A stretch of 36,379 bases of DNA from Gammaproteobacteria bacterium (GCA_003132425.1 PKXS01000029.1:34045-70423); one strand, 5' to 3'. Numbered from the stretch's first letter, positions 25,518 to 34,679 are shown. Notes: generated by a model from the letters alone, not told the origin. Program-made: numbers and translations.

Positions 25518-26707
25518 CCGGCGCGCCCGAATATCAGACTGCAGTTCGTGCCGCCGAAGCCAAACGAGTTGCTCAGCACGCGCGCAATCGGAACCCGACG
25601 ATTCTCCCTAATGTAATGCGCAGTCAGCGAGGGATCGATTTTCGTCGTGCGCACGCCGCCGGGCATCAGGCCATTTTGCAGTGCCAAAGCGCTGATGACC
25701 GCCTCGAGCGCGCCGGCAGCGCCCAGTGTGTGACCGGTTGCGCCCTTCGTCGAGCTGCAAGGAGTCGTCGGGCCAAATATGCTGGTGACCGCGTGGCTCT
25801 CGGACCGGTCGTTGCTCGGCGTTCCGGTCCCGTGAAGATTGATGTAGTCGATTGCGTCCGGCTCAAGGCTCGCTGCGCTCAGCGCGGCCTGCATCGCCAG
25901 CCGAGCGCCGAGGCCCTCCGGGTGCGGCGCCGACATGTGATAGGCGTCGGTCGATTCGCCGATGCCAAGCAGCAACACTGCATCAGCGTCCATGCTCTGC
26001 GGCGCACGCTCGAGCAGTGCGAAGGCGGCCGCCTCGCCGATCGAGATGCCGTCGCGCGCGACGTCGAAGGGCCGGCAGGGCGCTTTCGATGCCAATTGCA
26101 AGGAGTGAAACCCGTACAACGTGGTCAAGCACAGAGAGTCCACTCCGCCGACGAGCGCGGCGTCGATGAGTCCGGCTTCGATCATGCGGCGCGCCGATCC
26201 GAAAACCTTGGCGCTGGAAGCGCATGCGCATGACACCGCCACGGCGGGCCCATCCAACTGGAAACGCCGGCGCGCGAAATCGGCCAACGAGAACGAATTG
26301 TGGGTCGCACCGTATTCGAAGCTCTGCGGCAATGCGCCGCTCAAGGGATCGCGCGCTCTATAGGCAAGTTCCGTTTGTAGGATGCCGGCGGTGCTGGTGC
26401 CCAGAAACACGCCGATGCGCCGGTGACCCCAGCGGGCCGCCGCCTGTTGCACGGACTCGAAAAAGCCGTCTTGCCGCAGAGCCAGTTCTGCCAGGCGGTT
26501 GTTGCGGCAATCGAATTTGCGAAGATGATCGGGAAGGCGCTCATCGTCGATCCCCAACACCTCGCCGACGTGGGTGTCCAAGTCAACGGTGTCGAATGTG
26601 CAGTCCTTAAGTCCGATGCGTTGATCGATCAACGACGCCAGGGTTTGCTCGCGCCCCGTGCCGATGCAGCTGGTCGCCGTGAATTCCTTGAGAAGAAGCG
26701 GTTTCAT
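25514..26707 (-). CDS. apeO: Beta-ketoacyl-ACP synthase (ApeO-like)
   Basis: Encodes 397 residues, the normal size for a FabF-type condensing enzyme. The catalytic triad is present: C162 (in C-A-C-A-S-S-A-K), H292 (N-L-H-G-T-G-T-P) and H326 (K-G-A-T-G-H-T-L-G-A-A-G). The C-terminal N-S-F-G-F-G-G-T-N is intact. It catalyses decarboxylative condensation of malonyl-ACP with the growing chain. It is placed directly before its chain-length-factor-like partner. Its own start overlaps the stop of the deacetylase gene (ATGA). Confidence 0.93.
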   Translation of the reverse strand: MKPLLLKEFTATSCIGTGREQTLASLIDQRIGLKDCTFDTVDLDTHVGEVLGIDDERLPDHLRKFDCRNNRLAELALRQDGFFESVQQAAARWGHRRIGVFLGTSTAGILQTELAYRARDPLSGALPQSFEYGATHNSFSLADFARRRFQLDGPAVAVSCACASSAKVFGSARRMIEAGLIDAALVGGVDSLCLTTLYGFHSLQLASKAPCRPFDVARDGISIGEAAAFALLERAPQSMDADAVLLLGIGESTDAYHMSAPHPEGLGARLAMQAALSAASLEPDAIDYINLHGTGTPSNDRSESHAVTSIFGPTTPCSSTKGATGHTLGAAGALEAVISALALQNGLMPGGVRTTKIDPSLTAHYIRENRRVPIARVLSNSFGFGGTNCSLIFGRAG

Positions 26708-27525
26708 CGCGGCTGCGCCGAGCGCAGAGTAATCGGCTTCAGACCGCCGCTGCTCAACGCATCCAGCAATCGCGGGAGAACCCCTAAGATCACAGGGGTG
26801 CCGCTGCGCCCGCGCGCAGAGTTGCCGTCATGCAGCAGTAAAATATCGCCGCTCCGCAGGGGATTCGCCAATCGACGGAACACGACCTCCGCGTCGCCGT
26901 TGACGGTGTCGAAGCCGCGTCGAGTCCAACTGGCGAGACGCAGCTGCAGCCGGTTCAACACGGGCTCCAGAAACGGGTTGCGCAGCCCGGCGGGGGCGCG
27001 AAAAAAGCGCGGGCTGTCGCCGGTCGCTCGCTGGATGCTGTCCTGGGCGCGGGAAATCTCGGCGGCGATGCCGCCCGGTCCGAGCAGCGAGAAAGTATGC
27101 AGATGCCGCTGGCTGTGGTTCTCTATCGCATGACCCTGGCGCACGATTTCCTGCGCCAGCTCAGGATACCGTTGCACGCGCTCGCCCACGCAAAAAAATG
27201 TGGCCGGTGCGTGATGCCGCGCCAATTGCGATAAAACTTGCGGAGTCACTTCCGGGTCTGGGCCATCATCGATGGTTATCGCTACCTCGTTTTGCGCAAT
27301 GCTGCGCGCCGGCAGGCGGCTCCAGTTCGGACCCAATAACTGACTTCGCGGCCATAGACCGGCCGCTGCGAGCAGCAGATGGTTCGCGACGACGGCGCCC
27401 AAAGCCCACGGCCAAACGCGCGGGCGAACCAACACTGCTGCGGCCGCGCCGAGATGCAGGGCCGCGGACGCCGATAACAGCGGCGCGGGGACCCAGCGCC
27501 GGGGCACGGCGTCTGGCGGAGTCAT
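26704..27525 (-). CDS. Membrane-anchored NodB-type polysaccharide deacetylase
   Basis: Encodes 273 residues. The ATG at 27525 overlaps the hydrolase stop (ATGA), so I prefer it to a start 51 nt upstream. Two hydrophobic segments (about 12-32 and 39-57) anchor the N-terminus. The NodB domain follows with all key motifs: T-I-D-D-G-P-D (D86, D87), H-S-x-x-H (H137, H141), R-A-P-A-G, and L-L-H-D. Such metal-dependent enzymes remove acetyl groups from amino sugars or related polymers. Its place between the hydrolase and the ketosynthase, with start-stop overlaps on both sides, argues for a role in the APE pathway, perhaps on a glycan or acylated head group. Substrate unknown. Confidence 0.9.
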   Translation of the reverse strand: MTPPDAVPRRWVPAPLLSASAALHLGAAAAVLVRPRVWPWALGAVVANHLLLAAAGLWPRSQLLGPNWSRLPARSIAQNEVAITIDDGPDPEVTPQVLSQLARHHAPATFFCVGERVQRYPELAQEIVRQGHAIENHSQRHLHTFSLLGPGGIAAEISRAQDSIQRATGDSPRFFRAPAGLRNPFLEPVLNRLQLRLASWTRRGFDTVNGDAEVVFRRLANPLRSGDILLLHDGNSARGRSGTPVILGVLPRLLDALSSGGLKPITLRSAQPR

Positions 27526-28166
27526 GTAAACGTTATGTCCAAGAAATTCTCCCACAGGCCCGACCATGCGAGCCAACCATGGCCGCCGGGCACGACCTTG
27601 ACGGCTGTGTCCGGCAGCGCCCGAGCCATCAGCTCGTGCGCCTGCGCAAAGCGATCCTCGCGGCCGTAACCCAGATACACCGGTATGGACTGCGCGCTAT
27701 AGGTCTTGATAAACCGCCATATTCGGCGTTCCTCGTCGGTTTCCGCAAGCTTTCCCGGCTGCCAGGCCGCGAGTCCGGGCGCACGCGCGATTTCCGCCAA
27801 CAACATTCGATTTCCGAGATACGGCGCCAGCAAGCACAGTCCATCGAGCTCGCCCGGATGGCAGGCAGCGTAGTCCAGCGCAATGAAGCCGCCGAGTGAG
27901 ATGCCGGCTAACCAGACCGCAGTACCGCCAAGCGCACGGGCCGGCATCACGATGTCGTTCCGCAGCTGCCGCAACACACCGCGCTCCCCGAGGTGATGCA
28001 ACTCCAAGTCGACCAGCGTCAGATCGATTGCCAACCGTCGCCTGCGCACGCTATCCACGAATCCCGCATGCACCAGGTCTTGCGCAGAATGATAGGCGCC
28101 GGGCAGCAGCACGATGCGTACCGGAGCCGTTGCATCCGGTGCAGCGGGCTGAAAAATGCTACGCAT
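27522..28166 (-). CDS. Alpha/beta hydrolase
   Basis: Encodes 214 residues with the alpha/beta hydrolase pattern: L-P-G-A near the oxyanion position, nucleophile S90 in G-I-S-L-G-G, an Asp in G-R-E-D-R, and the final His in G-G-H-G-W. No signal peptide, so probably cytosolic. It could be the thioesterase that releases the polyene from the carrier protein or an esterase acting on a head group. The hot-dog thioesterase often found in APE loci is not seen in this window, so a replacement role is possible but unproven. It overlaps the exporter gene by 8 bp and the deacetylase by ATGA. Confidence 0.85.
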   Translation of the reverse strand: MRSIFQPAAPDATAPVRIVLLPGAYHSAQDLVHAGFVDSVRRRRLAIDLTLVDLELHHLGERGVLRQLRNDIVMPARALGGTAVWLAGISLGGFIALDYAACHPGELDGLCLLAPYLGNRMLLAEIARAPGLAAWQPGKLAETDEERRIWRFIKTYSAQSIPVYLGYGREDRFAQAHELMARALPDTAVKVVPGGHGWLAWSGLWENFLDITFT

Positions 28167-30555
28167 GCGATCGTTTCGATGCGAGCGCCGCGGCGATGAG
28201 CAGCGCCAGGAAGGCGCCCGGCGCCACCGTCGTCCCGAGCGCCTCGAGTACCGGGACTTGCGAGAAGGACAATAGACCGAAACCGATAACCGTGCAGGCG
28301 TTGGCGATAACCAAAGAGGCCAAGGTCAGCGGCACGGCCCCGATCTCGGCTGCGGTTCCCTGCCGGTCGAAAAACAGCGCGTAATTCGAGCCGACGGCAA
28401 CGATGAGAAGCATTCCCACCAAATGCAGGATTGTCAGCTGCTGTCCCGCGATCGCGAGGCCGGCCGCGACCATCAACACGGCGAGGACCAAAGGCGCCAA
28501 AACCCGCGCAACGCGCAGCGGCGAGCGCAACGCGACCAACAGCAGCAGCACCAACCCTAAGAAGCCTGCCAGGGACAGATGGATAGCCTCGGTCAGATAA
28601 GCGGCATACAGGGCATCAGATTCCACCTTCAGATCGAGAACCTGCGCCTGCGCGACATGGGCAGCGCTTAAGGCCGCGCGGATACGAGAGGTATCGATAT
28701 TGGACCCTGCTGCGGCGCCGGCGACCGTGTGCAGCGCCAACAGGGCGTTCCAGCGCCCCTTTTGATGCAGGACCAGCGCCGCGACGCCGGCCTCGAGCGA
28801 GGTTCCCTGCAGATCCTGTGCCGTGATCGGCGCTTCGTGCCGCGCCGCCTCGACATCGTTCAGGAAGGGTGTCAGGCGTTCGCTGTGTATGGGTAAGCCG
28901 GCGGTGGCTTGCTGCAGGTTGTCGCGCAGCTGCTGCGCGTCGGGCAGGCTGGCGCGCCGCACCGCTTGGGTTGCGATACTGGGCAAGTAGTTTGCCGGAC
29001 TGTCGAAGCCGCCAATCACCTGTGCGCCGATCAACGGCTCGAGCGCGGAGCCTGCGCGTTCGGCGGCGCGAAGCGCGGACTCCAAGTCCGGTCCCGAGAC
29101 CACGACCAAGTCGCGCACGTCGGCGGTGCCTAAGTCGGCCCGCAGTTTCGCGTCGTAGTTCTGATCGGCGACAGGCACGGGGCTCAACGCGGACAGATCG
29201 CGATTCCACAGCGTACCCTCGTGCAAGCCCAGAACGCTAAGCGCCAGCACCGCTGCCGCTATGCTGAGCGCCGCCACGGCACGCCCATTCAGCCTTTTGA
29301 TCGGCTGTAGCCGCTTTTCGATGACGAGGCCGAGCGGCGTGAGGTCGCGAACCGCAAATCCGCGCGGCAGCAAGTCAGGCAATACGTAGCGCGTCACCAA
29401 GGCCGCTGCGATCAAACCGCTGATCGAATAGAGGCCGAGTTGCGCGAGGCCCGGAAATCCCGACGGCAGGAGCGATGCGAAGCCGCACACCGAGGTCAGC
29501 ACGCCGAGACGGATGGTAGGCCAGAACAGCCGCTGCCACGCCGGCAAAGCGCCGTTGCCGTCCCGGGTGCCGCGCGACTGAATGAAGAAATACACCGAGT
29601 AGTCCACCGCCTCGCCGATCAAGGTAATGCCGAATCCCAAGGTAATGCCGTGGACGGCGCCGAAAACCAGCGCAACCGCGGCAACTCCGGTCAGCGCGCC
29701 CGTGGCCACCGGCAGCAGTCCGAGGAGCAGCGCCGGTAGGGACCGATACACGGTCAGCAGCAGCGCGCTGACGAGCGCGCTGCTGATAATCGAGAGCAGC
29801 ACCGCGGCACGTTCGATTTTCGCGCGCGCTGCCACCGCAAATACGCCGGGCCCGCTCATTCGAAGTTGCGCGGAGCGAGAGGCTGCAGCGGGCGCCTCCC
29901 GAGCGGCTGCCGCAAATGCGCGACGTACGGCCTCGAGCGCTTTTTCCTGCGCGTCCGTATCGGATCCCGCCGCGCGGGTTTGCGCGGCCAGCAACGATCG
30001 TTCACCGTCGGCCGAAACCCACACGCCGTCGCGCGTTTGAGGCCCAGGAGTGCGAGCCGCTTGGTCGATGACCTGCAGCATCTCACCGGTAGGGTCATGC
30101 GACACCAGACCCTTCAGCAGCAAACCCGCCGGCGAGGACAGGCCATCGATCGTTTCCTGGATCGCGGCCTTGAGTCCCACGACGGAAAAGCGCTGAGGAG
30201 TCACGGTTTCGCTCAACAGGTATCGATGTTGAAACAGAAACTCGCGGTCGCGCTCCGCGGATACCGGCTCACCGTTTTCGACACTCGGAAACTTGAAGTC
30301 GAGGCGCAGGCGCTTTGCCAATGCCACGGACAGGCCGGCCCGGCTCGTCGCGTCGCCGCCCTCGATCGCTATCAGAATCAAGCGCGAGGCGGGACCGTTG
30401 CGCAGCTGATCGATCAGCAGCTGTTGCGCGGCCGTAGGCTTTGCCGGCAGGAACGCGGACAAATCCGTGATATATCGGGCGCGCGCCACCACAACCGCCG
30501 CCAGCGCGATGCAGATCAACCACAGCACGACGACCAGAGACGGCCGTTTGATCAT
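28159..30555 (-). CDS. MMPL/RND-type exporter of the pigment locus
   Basis: Encodes 798 residues. Two repeats, each with one membrane helix, a large periplasmic loop and five more helices, give the 12-helix MMPL topology. Membrane motifs G-E-A-V-D-Y-S-V-Y-F and G-S-N-Y-A-L-F-F match the RND-type proton relay positions of the family. Predicted exporters of this size are a regular part of APE loci and are thought to move the lipid-linked polyene to the periplasm. The neighbouring LolA-like gene supports transfer to the outer membrane. It overlaps the genes on both sides. Confidence 0.88.
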   Translation of the reverse strand: MIKRPSLVVVLWLICIALAAVVVARARYITDLSAFLPAKPTAAQQLLIDQLRNGPASRLILIAIEGGDATSRAGLSVALAKRLRLDFKFPSVENGEPVSAERDREFLFQHRYLLSETVTPQRFSVVGLKAAIQETIDGLSSPAGLLLKGLVSHDPTGEMLQVIDQAARTPGPQTRDGVWVSADGERSLLAAQTRAAGSDTDAQEKALEAVRRAFAAAAREAPAAASRSAQLRMSGPGVFAVAARAKIERAAVLLSIISSALVSALLLTVYRSLPALLLGLLPVATGALTGVAAVALVFGAVHGITLGFGITLIGEAVDYSVYFFIQSRGTRDGNGALPAWQRLFWPTIRLGVLTSVCGFASLLPSGFPGLAQLGLYSISGLIAAALVTRYVLPDLLPRGFAVRDLTPLGLVIEKRLQPIKRLNGRAVAALSIAAAVLALSVLGLHEGTLWNRDLSALSPVPVADQNYDAKLRADLGTADVRDLVVVSGPDLESALRAAERAGSALEPLIGAQVIGGFDSPANYLPSIATQAVRRASLPDAQQLRDNLQQATAGLPIHSERLTPFLNDVEAARHEAPITAQDLQGTSLEAGVAALVLHQKGRWNALLALHTVAGAAAGSNIDTSRIRAALSAAHVAQAQVLDLKVESDALYAAYLTEAIHLSLAGFLGLVLLLLVALRSPLRVARVLAPLVLAVLMVAAGLAIAGQQLTILHLVGMLLIVAVGSNYALFFDRQGTAAEIGAVPLTLASLVIANACTVIGFGLLSFSQVPVLEALGTTVAPGAFLALLIAAALASKRSHA

Positions 30556-31124
30556 GGTGCCGCAGACGCGCGCAGCGTCATCAGCGATCGGTCACCGTCC
30601 GCTTGCCGAATCTCGATCTTCAACAATTGATCTTGCGAGCCGTCGATCTGCACCTGCGAGACGGTCTTCGCAACCTGTGGGTCCAATGGGACGAGTCGCA
30701 GCGTCCAGCGTTGCAGGCTGCCGGTAAACTCCAGGCTGAATATTGCCTCAAGGGCGCGCCGGTCGCCCGCCAGGGTCGCGCGGATGCTCTCGACGAACGG
30801 GCGGATTTGCGGAAACGCGTGTAAATCCAGCACGCGGTGGCGATGGCCGCGTTCCACGGTCAACACGTCGCCCGCCAGAATCAGGCTCTCCGGATGCGGC
30901 ATTAAGGTGCGCTTCTCGAGCCGATCCGGCGCGTCATAGATCAACTCACCGGAGGATTCCAGCGGCCGATCGGCGATAGCCAGGAACTGCTGCTCGACAT
31001 AGCTCACCTGTCCGTGGTGCCGCAACGCGAGCAAATGCATGAGCTCATCGAGATCATTTGCGGCGGCATTCGCGGCGGCATTCAGAAGGGCAAGGACGAT
31101 GGCGCTGAGAACGCGACGCGTCAT
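30552..31124 (-). CDS. LolA-like periplasmic lipid carrier
   Basis: Encodes 190 residues with a signal peptide (about 1-20, ending in A-N-A). The LolA/LolB-type pattern is present: a short helix, then F-x-E-x-x-beta strands with G-E-L-I-Y-D-A-P-D-R-L-E-K, and a hydrophobic beta half-barrel. LolA-like proteins in APE loci are thought to carry the polyene lipid across the periplasm. It is translationally coupled to the exporter (ATGA at its 3' end) and to the acyltransferase (ATGA at its 5' end). Confidence 0.85.
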   Translation of the reverse strand: MTRRVLSAIVLALLNAAANAAANDLDELMHLLALRHHGQVSYVEQQFLAIADRPLESSGELIYDAPDRLEKRTLMPHPESLILAGDVLTVERGHRHRVLDLHAFPQIRPFVESIRATLAGDRRALEAIFSLEFTGSLQRWTLRLVPLDPQVAKTVSQVQIDGSQDQLLKIEIRQADGDRSLMTLRASAAP

Positions 31125-32065
31125 GCCTTCGGCTTGTCCGGCTGCTCCCGCCAGAAATCAAAGAAATTGAACCAGTTGTAAGGATCGCTGCGGCAGTACT
31201 GATCGAGCAGAGCCGCATAGCGTTCGATCGCGGCGCGCACGGCCTCGGCGCGCGCCTTCGCCGGCGTGGCGGAAAAATCGGCGAGCGGCGCAAATACCAC
31301 GTGATACCGGTTTTTTCCGCGGTACAGGCCGATCATGAATATCACCGTGCAACGCAGGATCGATGCCGCCCGCATGGGGCCCGTGGGCAGATAGGCTCGC
31401 TTGCCCAGCAGCGTCACCGGCTGCACGGGCTCGGCGCCGAGCGTGCGATCGCCGAGCATGCCCACGAAGGCGCCGCGCTCGAGGCGCTCGGCAAGGCTCA
31501 GCATGGCGTCGATTCGTCCCAGCGAAATGATGTCGGGCTCGAAGTCAGGACTAATGGCGGCGAGAATGCCGCTGATCTTGCGGGCATTCTCCTCGTACAT
31601 GGCCATCGCCACATGCAGGCCGGATTGGCGCCTGCCGAGGCTGCGCATCACTTCGAAACTTCCCATGTGCGTGCCCATCAGGAGCGCCCCGCGGCCTCCT
31701 GCGAGTTGCACGTGCATCATGGCTTCCCCGTCCACCGTAATCTCAAACAGATCGTACCGGCGATTCATCAGGTACACGCGGTCGTGAATGGTGGTCGCAA
31801 AATACAGAATTTGCCGGAACCGCTCGCGAGCCGTCGGCATGCGGCCCAATGCGAGGTGCAAATAGCGCCGCGCATTGAGCCGCGCCCGCGGTGCAAACAG
31901 GAAAAAATACAACGCGATGCCGTAGAGCACACTGCGACTCAAGGTTCTGCCCAGGCGAAGCGATAAGAACGCCATCAGCCGCAGCAAGGTGCTGCTGCCT
32001 CGCTCGCGGGCGACGATCCATTCGGCGGGCTTGCGCCGCGCGCCGCTGGGAGGATTAAACGTCAT
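31121..32065 (-). CDS. LpxL-type acyltransferase (ApeD-like)
   Basis: Encodes 314 residues. I chose the ATG at 32065, overlapping the dehydratase by 11 nt; a frame upstream to 32104 adds an Arg-rich segment inside that gene. It has the lysophospholipid-type H-x4-E site (H133, E138 in G-T-H-M-G-S-F-E), a hydrophobic N-terminal segment (about 44-58) and a C-terminal W-F-N-F-F-D-F-W. It probably attaches the polyene acyl chain to a lipid anchor at the inner membrane. Acyltransferases of this kind are standard in APE loci. Confidence 0.85.
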   Translation of the reverse strand: MTFNPPSGARRKPAEWIVARERGSSTLLRLMAFLSLRLGRTLSRSVLYGIALYFFLFAPRARLNARRYLHLALGRMPTARERFRQILYFATTIHDRVYLMNRRYDLFEITVDGEAMMHVQLAGGRGALLMGTHMGSFEVMRSLGRRQSGLHVAMAMYEENARKISGILAAISPDFEPDIISLGRIDAMLSLAERLERGAFVGMLGDRTLGAEPVQPVTLLGKRAYLPTGPMRAASILRCTVIFMIGLYRGKNRYHVVFAPLADFSATPAKARAEAVRAAIERYAALLDQYCRSDPYNWFNFFDFWREQPDKPKA

Positions 32066-32393
32066 CGCGTTCGTCCTGCGCCGCCGACAGCGTGCCGGTA
32101 ACAACCGGGCGATTCGCCGCGCGAATGGTGAAGCGGATCAGGCCGTTCACCGGCGCTTCATGCTCCAAGCTCAACGGATCGCCGGGGCGAACGAATTCAA
32201 GAAACTTGGCCGAGGCTATTTGCCACTTCAGAAGATCGAGCGCGCGGGCGCATTCGATGATCCGCACTGCCTCGTCCAGCAGCAGCGCACCCGGCAGGAT
32301 CGGACGCCCGGGAAAGTGACCCGAATACGCTGCATGATCGGGCGGGATCTCGATCCGGCTGCGCATCGGCACGGCGCCATCGAGCTGGTTCAT
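32055..32393 (-). CDS. apeI: FabA/FabZ-type hot-dog dehydratase (ApeI-like)
   Basis: Encodes 112 residues, single hot-dog domain. The active-site segment H-F-P-G-R-P-I-L-P-G (H26) is exactly that of FabA/FabZ and ApeI type proteins. It should form a heteromer with the ApeP-like subunit encoded downstream. Its ATG overlaps the ligase stop (ATGA). Confidence 0.87.
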   Translation of the reverse strand: MNQLDGAVPMRSRIEIPPDHAAYSGHFPGRPILPGALLLDEAVRIIECARALDLLKWQIASAKFLEFVRPGDPLSLEHEAPVNGLIRFTIRAANRPVVTGTLSAAQDERDDV

Positions 32394-33739
32394 AACAATT
32401 CCGCTTTCAAGTGTCGATCTGCCAGGGACTGCAGCGCCTGCTGCGGCAGCTTGCCGGTTGCATTGCGCGGCAGCCGTTCGACCATGAGCAGCGGCCGCGG
32501 CAGGAACACAGGATCGATGCGTTGGCGCAATTGCTCGGTGAGCGCCGCGGCGCTCAAATGCGGCGCGACCACCGCGGCCGCCAATCGAACGACGCCGGTC
32601 GTGCCGGCCGTGTGCTGCCCGCGCAGGAAAAAGACGCCGTCGACCACCCCCGGAATGGCGTTCAACTGAGCGTTCAAATAGCCGAACGAGCTGCGCTTGC
32701 CGGCGACGTTGATCAAGTCCGCCGTCCGGCCGTGCAATAGAAATTCATCCTCGCCGGTGATCTCGATGACGTCGCACAGCGTCGTCAATTGTTCTACATG
32801 GCCGCCCTGCGCGAACGTTTGGCCGTCATTGACGCTGAGGCGCACGCCGGGCGACAGCCGCCAGGCCGCCGATCCGCCGGTGCGGCGGGTAGCGATCTGG
32901 CCGGTTTCCGTCGAGCCGTAAATTTCGACCAAGGAGGTTTGAAATTTTTCCTCGACTTCACGCGCCAGCGTTGATTCCAGCGGCGCGGTCGCCGAGACGA
33001 TGAGATCGATCAGCGGCAAATCGATGCCGGACGCAAGCAAGGTGCGCAGGTGAATGGGCGTCGACACCAGCGCGCGCGGCCTGGGAACCGCCGCCAGCAC
33101 CGCGCAGATATCGGCCGGATAGAACGGCCGCTCCGCGCCGAACGCGTTGCCGCTGAGCAGCGCCAGCAACACCGTCGATTCGAAGCCATACATATGCTGC
33201 GGAGGCACCGTTCCAATGAGAGTATGCGATCTTCCGTCCGACAGTCCAAGCCGCGGGGCGCCGTCGCGGACGCAGCGGGCGAGGCGACCCCACGTTTTCT
33301 TGTATGGCAGCGGCATGCCCGTCGATCCGGAGGTAAACACGATTGCGGCGAGCTGCGCACTCGGGATTTGCGGGACCTGCCACGGACCCCGGGCTGCCGG
33401 CAAGTCCCTTGGGTAATAGCTTCGCGGCAGATCGATGTCGCAGTGCTCCTCGTCCGTCAAACAGAAGGCGTCCGGTGCGAAGGATGCGAGCTGACGGATG
33501 ACTTCAGGTGTGTGGGTCGACGGTAGCAGACTCACTCTGCCGGTCATAAGTGAAGCCGCGAGGCCCACCGTGAAATGGTAGCGATCGCCGCAAATATTGA
33601 GCACATGCCGGCCGGCCGGCAGGCTCTTGCCGAGCTGCGCGGCATCAGCAAGGAATTGCTGCGCGCTGATGGCGATGCCGGAGCGGCGCGCGACTACGGC
33701 GGTGGGCGACGTATGCGACAGCAGCGCGATCGTGTCCAT
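32390..33739 (-). CDS. apeH: AMP-forming acyl/aryl ligase (ApeH-like)
   Basis: Encodes 449 residues. The ATG at 33739, 5 nt after the upstream stop, is chosen because the open frame beyond it lies over the membrane-protein gene. It belongs to the adenylate-forming family: phosphate loop F-T-S-G-S-T-G-M (about 135-142), the E-I-Y-G-S-T-E-T-G core, the hinge G-R-T-A-D-L-I-N-V-A-G-K and a C-terminal N-A-T-G-K-L catalytic Lys. It likely activates the aryl starter acid and loads it on the carrier protein. The shorter-than-typical length fits the APE subgroup. Confidence 0.88.
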   Translation of the reverse strand: MDTIALLSHTSPTAVVARRSGIAISAQQFLADAAQLGKSLPAGRHVLNICGDRYHFTVGLAASLMTGRVSLLPSTHTPEVIRQLASFAPDAFCLTDEEHCDIDLPRSYYPRDLPAARGPWQVPQIPSAQLAAIVFTSGSTGMPLPYKKTWGRLARCVRDGAPRLGLSDGRSHTLIGTVPPQHMYGFESTVLLALLSGNAFGAERPFYPADICAVLAAVPRPRALVSTPIHLRTLLASGIDLPLIDLIVSATAPLESTLAREVEEKFQTSLVEIYGSTETGQIATRRTGGSAAWRLSPGVRLSVNDGQTFAQGGHVEQLTTLCDVIEITGEDEFLLHGRTADLINVAGKRSSFGYLNAQLNAIPGVVDGVFFLRGQHTAGTTGVVRLAAAVVAPHLSAAALTEQLRQRIDPVFLPRPLLMVERLPRNATGKLPQQALQSLADRHLKAELL

Positions 33740-33744
33740 GGTGC

Positions 33745-34380
33745 CTAATAGGATCTCGCGAGATAGACTCGCACCGTCGCGATGATGCCGACGGACCGCA
33801 CCTGCGGAAGCACGCGGCGCCGGATTGCGTACTCGGCGGCGAACATGACTCCGACCAGCGGCAGCGTGCAGAAATTGGCGAACAAAGACCAGTAGTTTCG
33901 CGGCGCCCAGAGGAACAAACCGACCGTCACCGCGCCGATCAGCGCGAAGAATAGCGCCCATGCGGCCGTGACGCGCCGTGTGTAAAGAACTTCGCGCGCC
34001 GTCAAAGGGCCATGCAGCCGGTCGGCCAACTGCGTGCAGAACGCGACGCGGCCGGCGAATAAGGACCGGCCGAAGCCTGCCGCCAATAGAACGTTGAAGC
34101 CGCAATCCTGCAGAAGGTAAACCCAGGTAAAGTGTTTCGCGAGTACCGGCCAGTAGCGGTATAGCAGCGCAGCGAACGCAACCGCCAACAGCAGGGCCAG
34201 CAGCGGAGCGGTCCAGCGCCAGGCGAGTATCAGGCCGATCGTTATTACCGGGGCCAGCGCCAGGCCGGCGCCCAAATCGCGCGCCTGCACGGCATTGCTG
34301 TAATGCGCCAGGACTGTGTAAGCGACAATGACCACGGCGACTGCCGCGTACAGCAGCCTACGCCCCCAACTGATGCTCAC
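33745..34380 (-). CDS. COG4648-like integral membrane protein (ApeG-like)
   Basis: Encodes 211 residues from a GTG start that overlaps the carrier-protein stop (GTGA). About five membrane helices and conserved-looking segments Y-L-L-Q-D, L-A-D-R-x-H-G-P-L and E-V-x-Y-T-R-R-V-T-A-A-W match the small membrane protein regularly placed between carrier protein and ligase in APE loci. Its function is unknown. Confidence 0.82.
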   Translation of the reverse strand: MSISWGRRLLYAAVAVVIVAYTVLAHYSNAVQARDLGAGLALAPVITIGLILAWRWTAPLLALLLAVAFAALLYRYWPVLAKHFTWVYLLQDCGFNVLLAAGFGRSLFAGRVAFCTQLADRLHGPLTAREVLYTRRVTAAWALFFALIGAVTVGLFLWAPRNYWSLFANFCTLPLVGVMFAAEYAIRRRVLPQVRSVGIIATVRVYLARSY

Positions 34381-34679
34381 TTGGTTCTCTGTGCCGCAAT
34401 GTATTTCGCTAGATGCCTCAACGAACGGAAAATTTGCTGATTCTCCTGGCTGTCGGCGCGCAGCTGAATGCCGTACTGTTTGGATACGATCAGCGCCACT
34501 TCCAGAATGTCGATTGAATCCAGCCCGAGCCCCTCACCGTAGAGCGGCGCGTCCGGATCGATATCCTGTGGAGCCACTTCGAGATTCAACGCTTGCACGA
34601 ACAGCGAGGCGATCTCCCGCTGTAGACCGACATCGGTCAGCGGCGCCGGCTGTTGCAAAAGCGACGCTTTGTCGGACAT
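34377..34679 (-). CDS. Acyl carrier protein of the pigment locus (ApeE/F-like)
   Basis: Encodes 100 residues. The phosphopantetheine Ser is S55 in G-L-D-S-I-D-I-L-E, within the usual four-helix carrier fold, preceded by L-Y-G-E-G-L. It carries the growing polyene. It is the first gene of the main minus-strand unit, with a strong promoter directly upstream. APE loci usually carry two carrier proteins; the second is not in the window. No clear Shine-Dalgarno precedes the ATG. Confidence 0.9.
   Translation of the reverse strand: MSDKASLLQQPAPLTDVGLQREIASLFVQALNLEVAPQDIDPDAPLYGEGLGLDSIDILEVALIVSKQYGIQLRADSQENQQIFRSLRHLAKYIAAQRTK

Noticed and set aside
33740-34105. N-terminal extension of the ligase frame
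   Set aside because: It lies over the membrane-protein gene in another frame, is Arg-rich, and the ATG at 33739 gives the normal family start.
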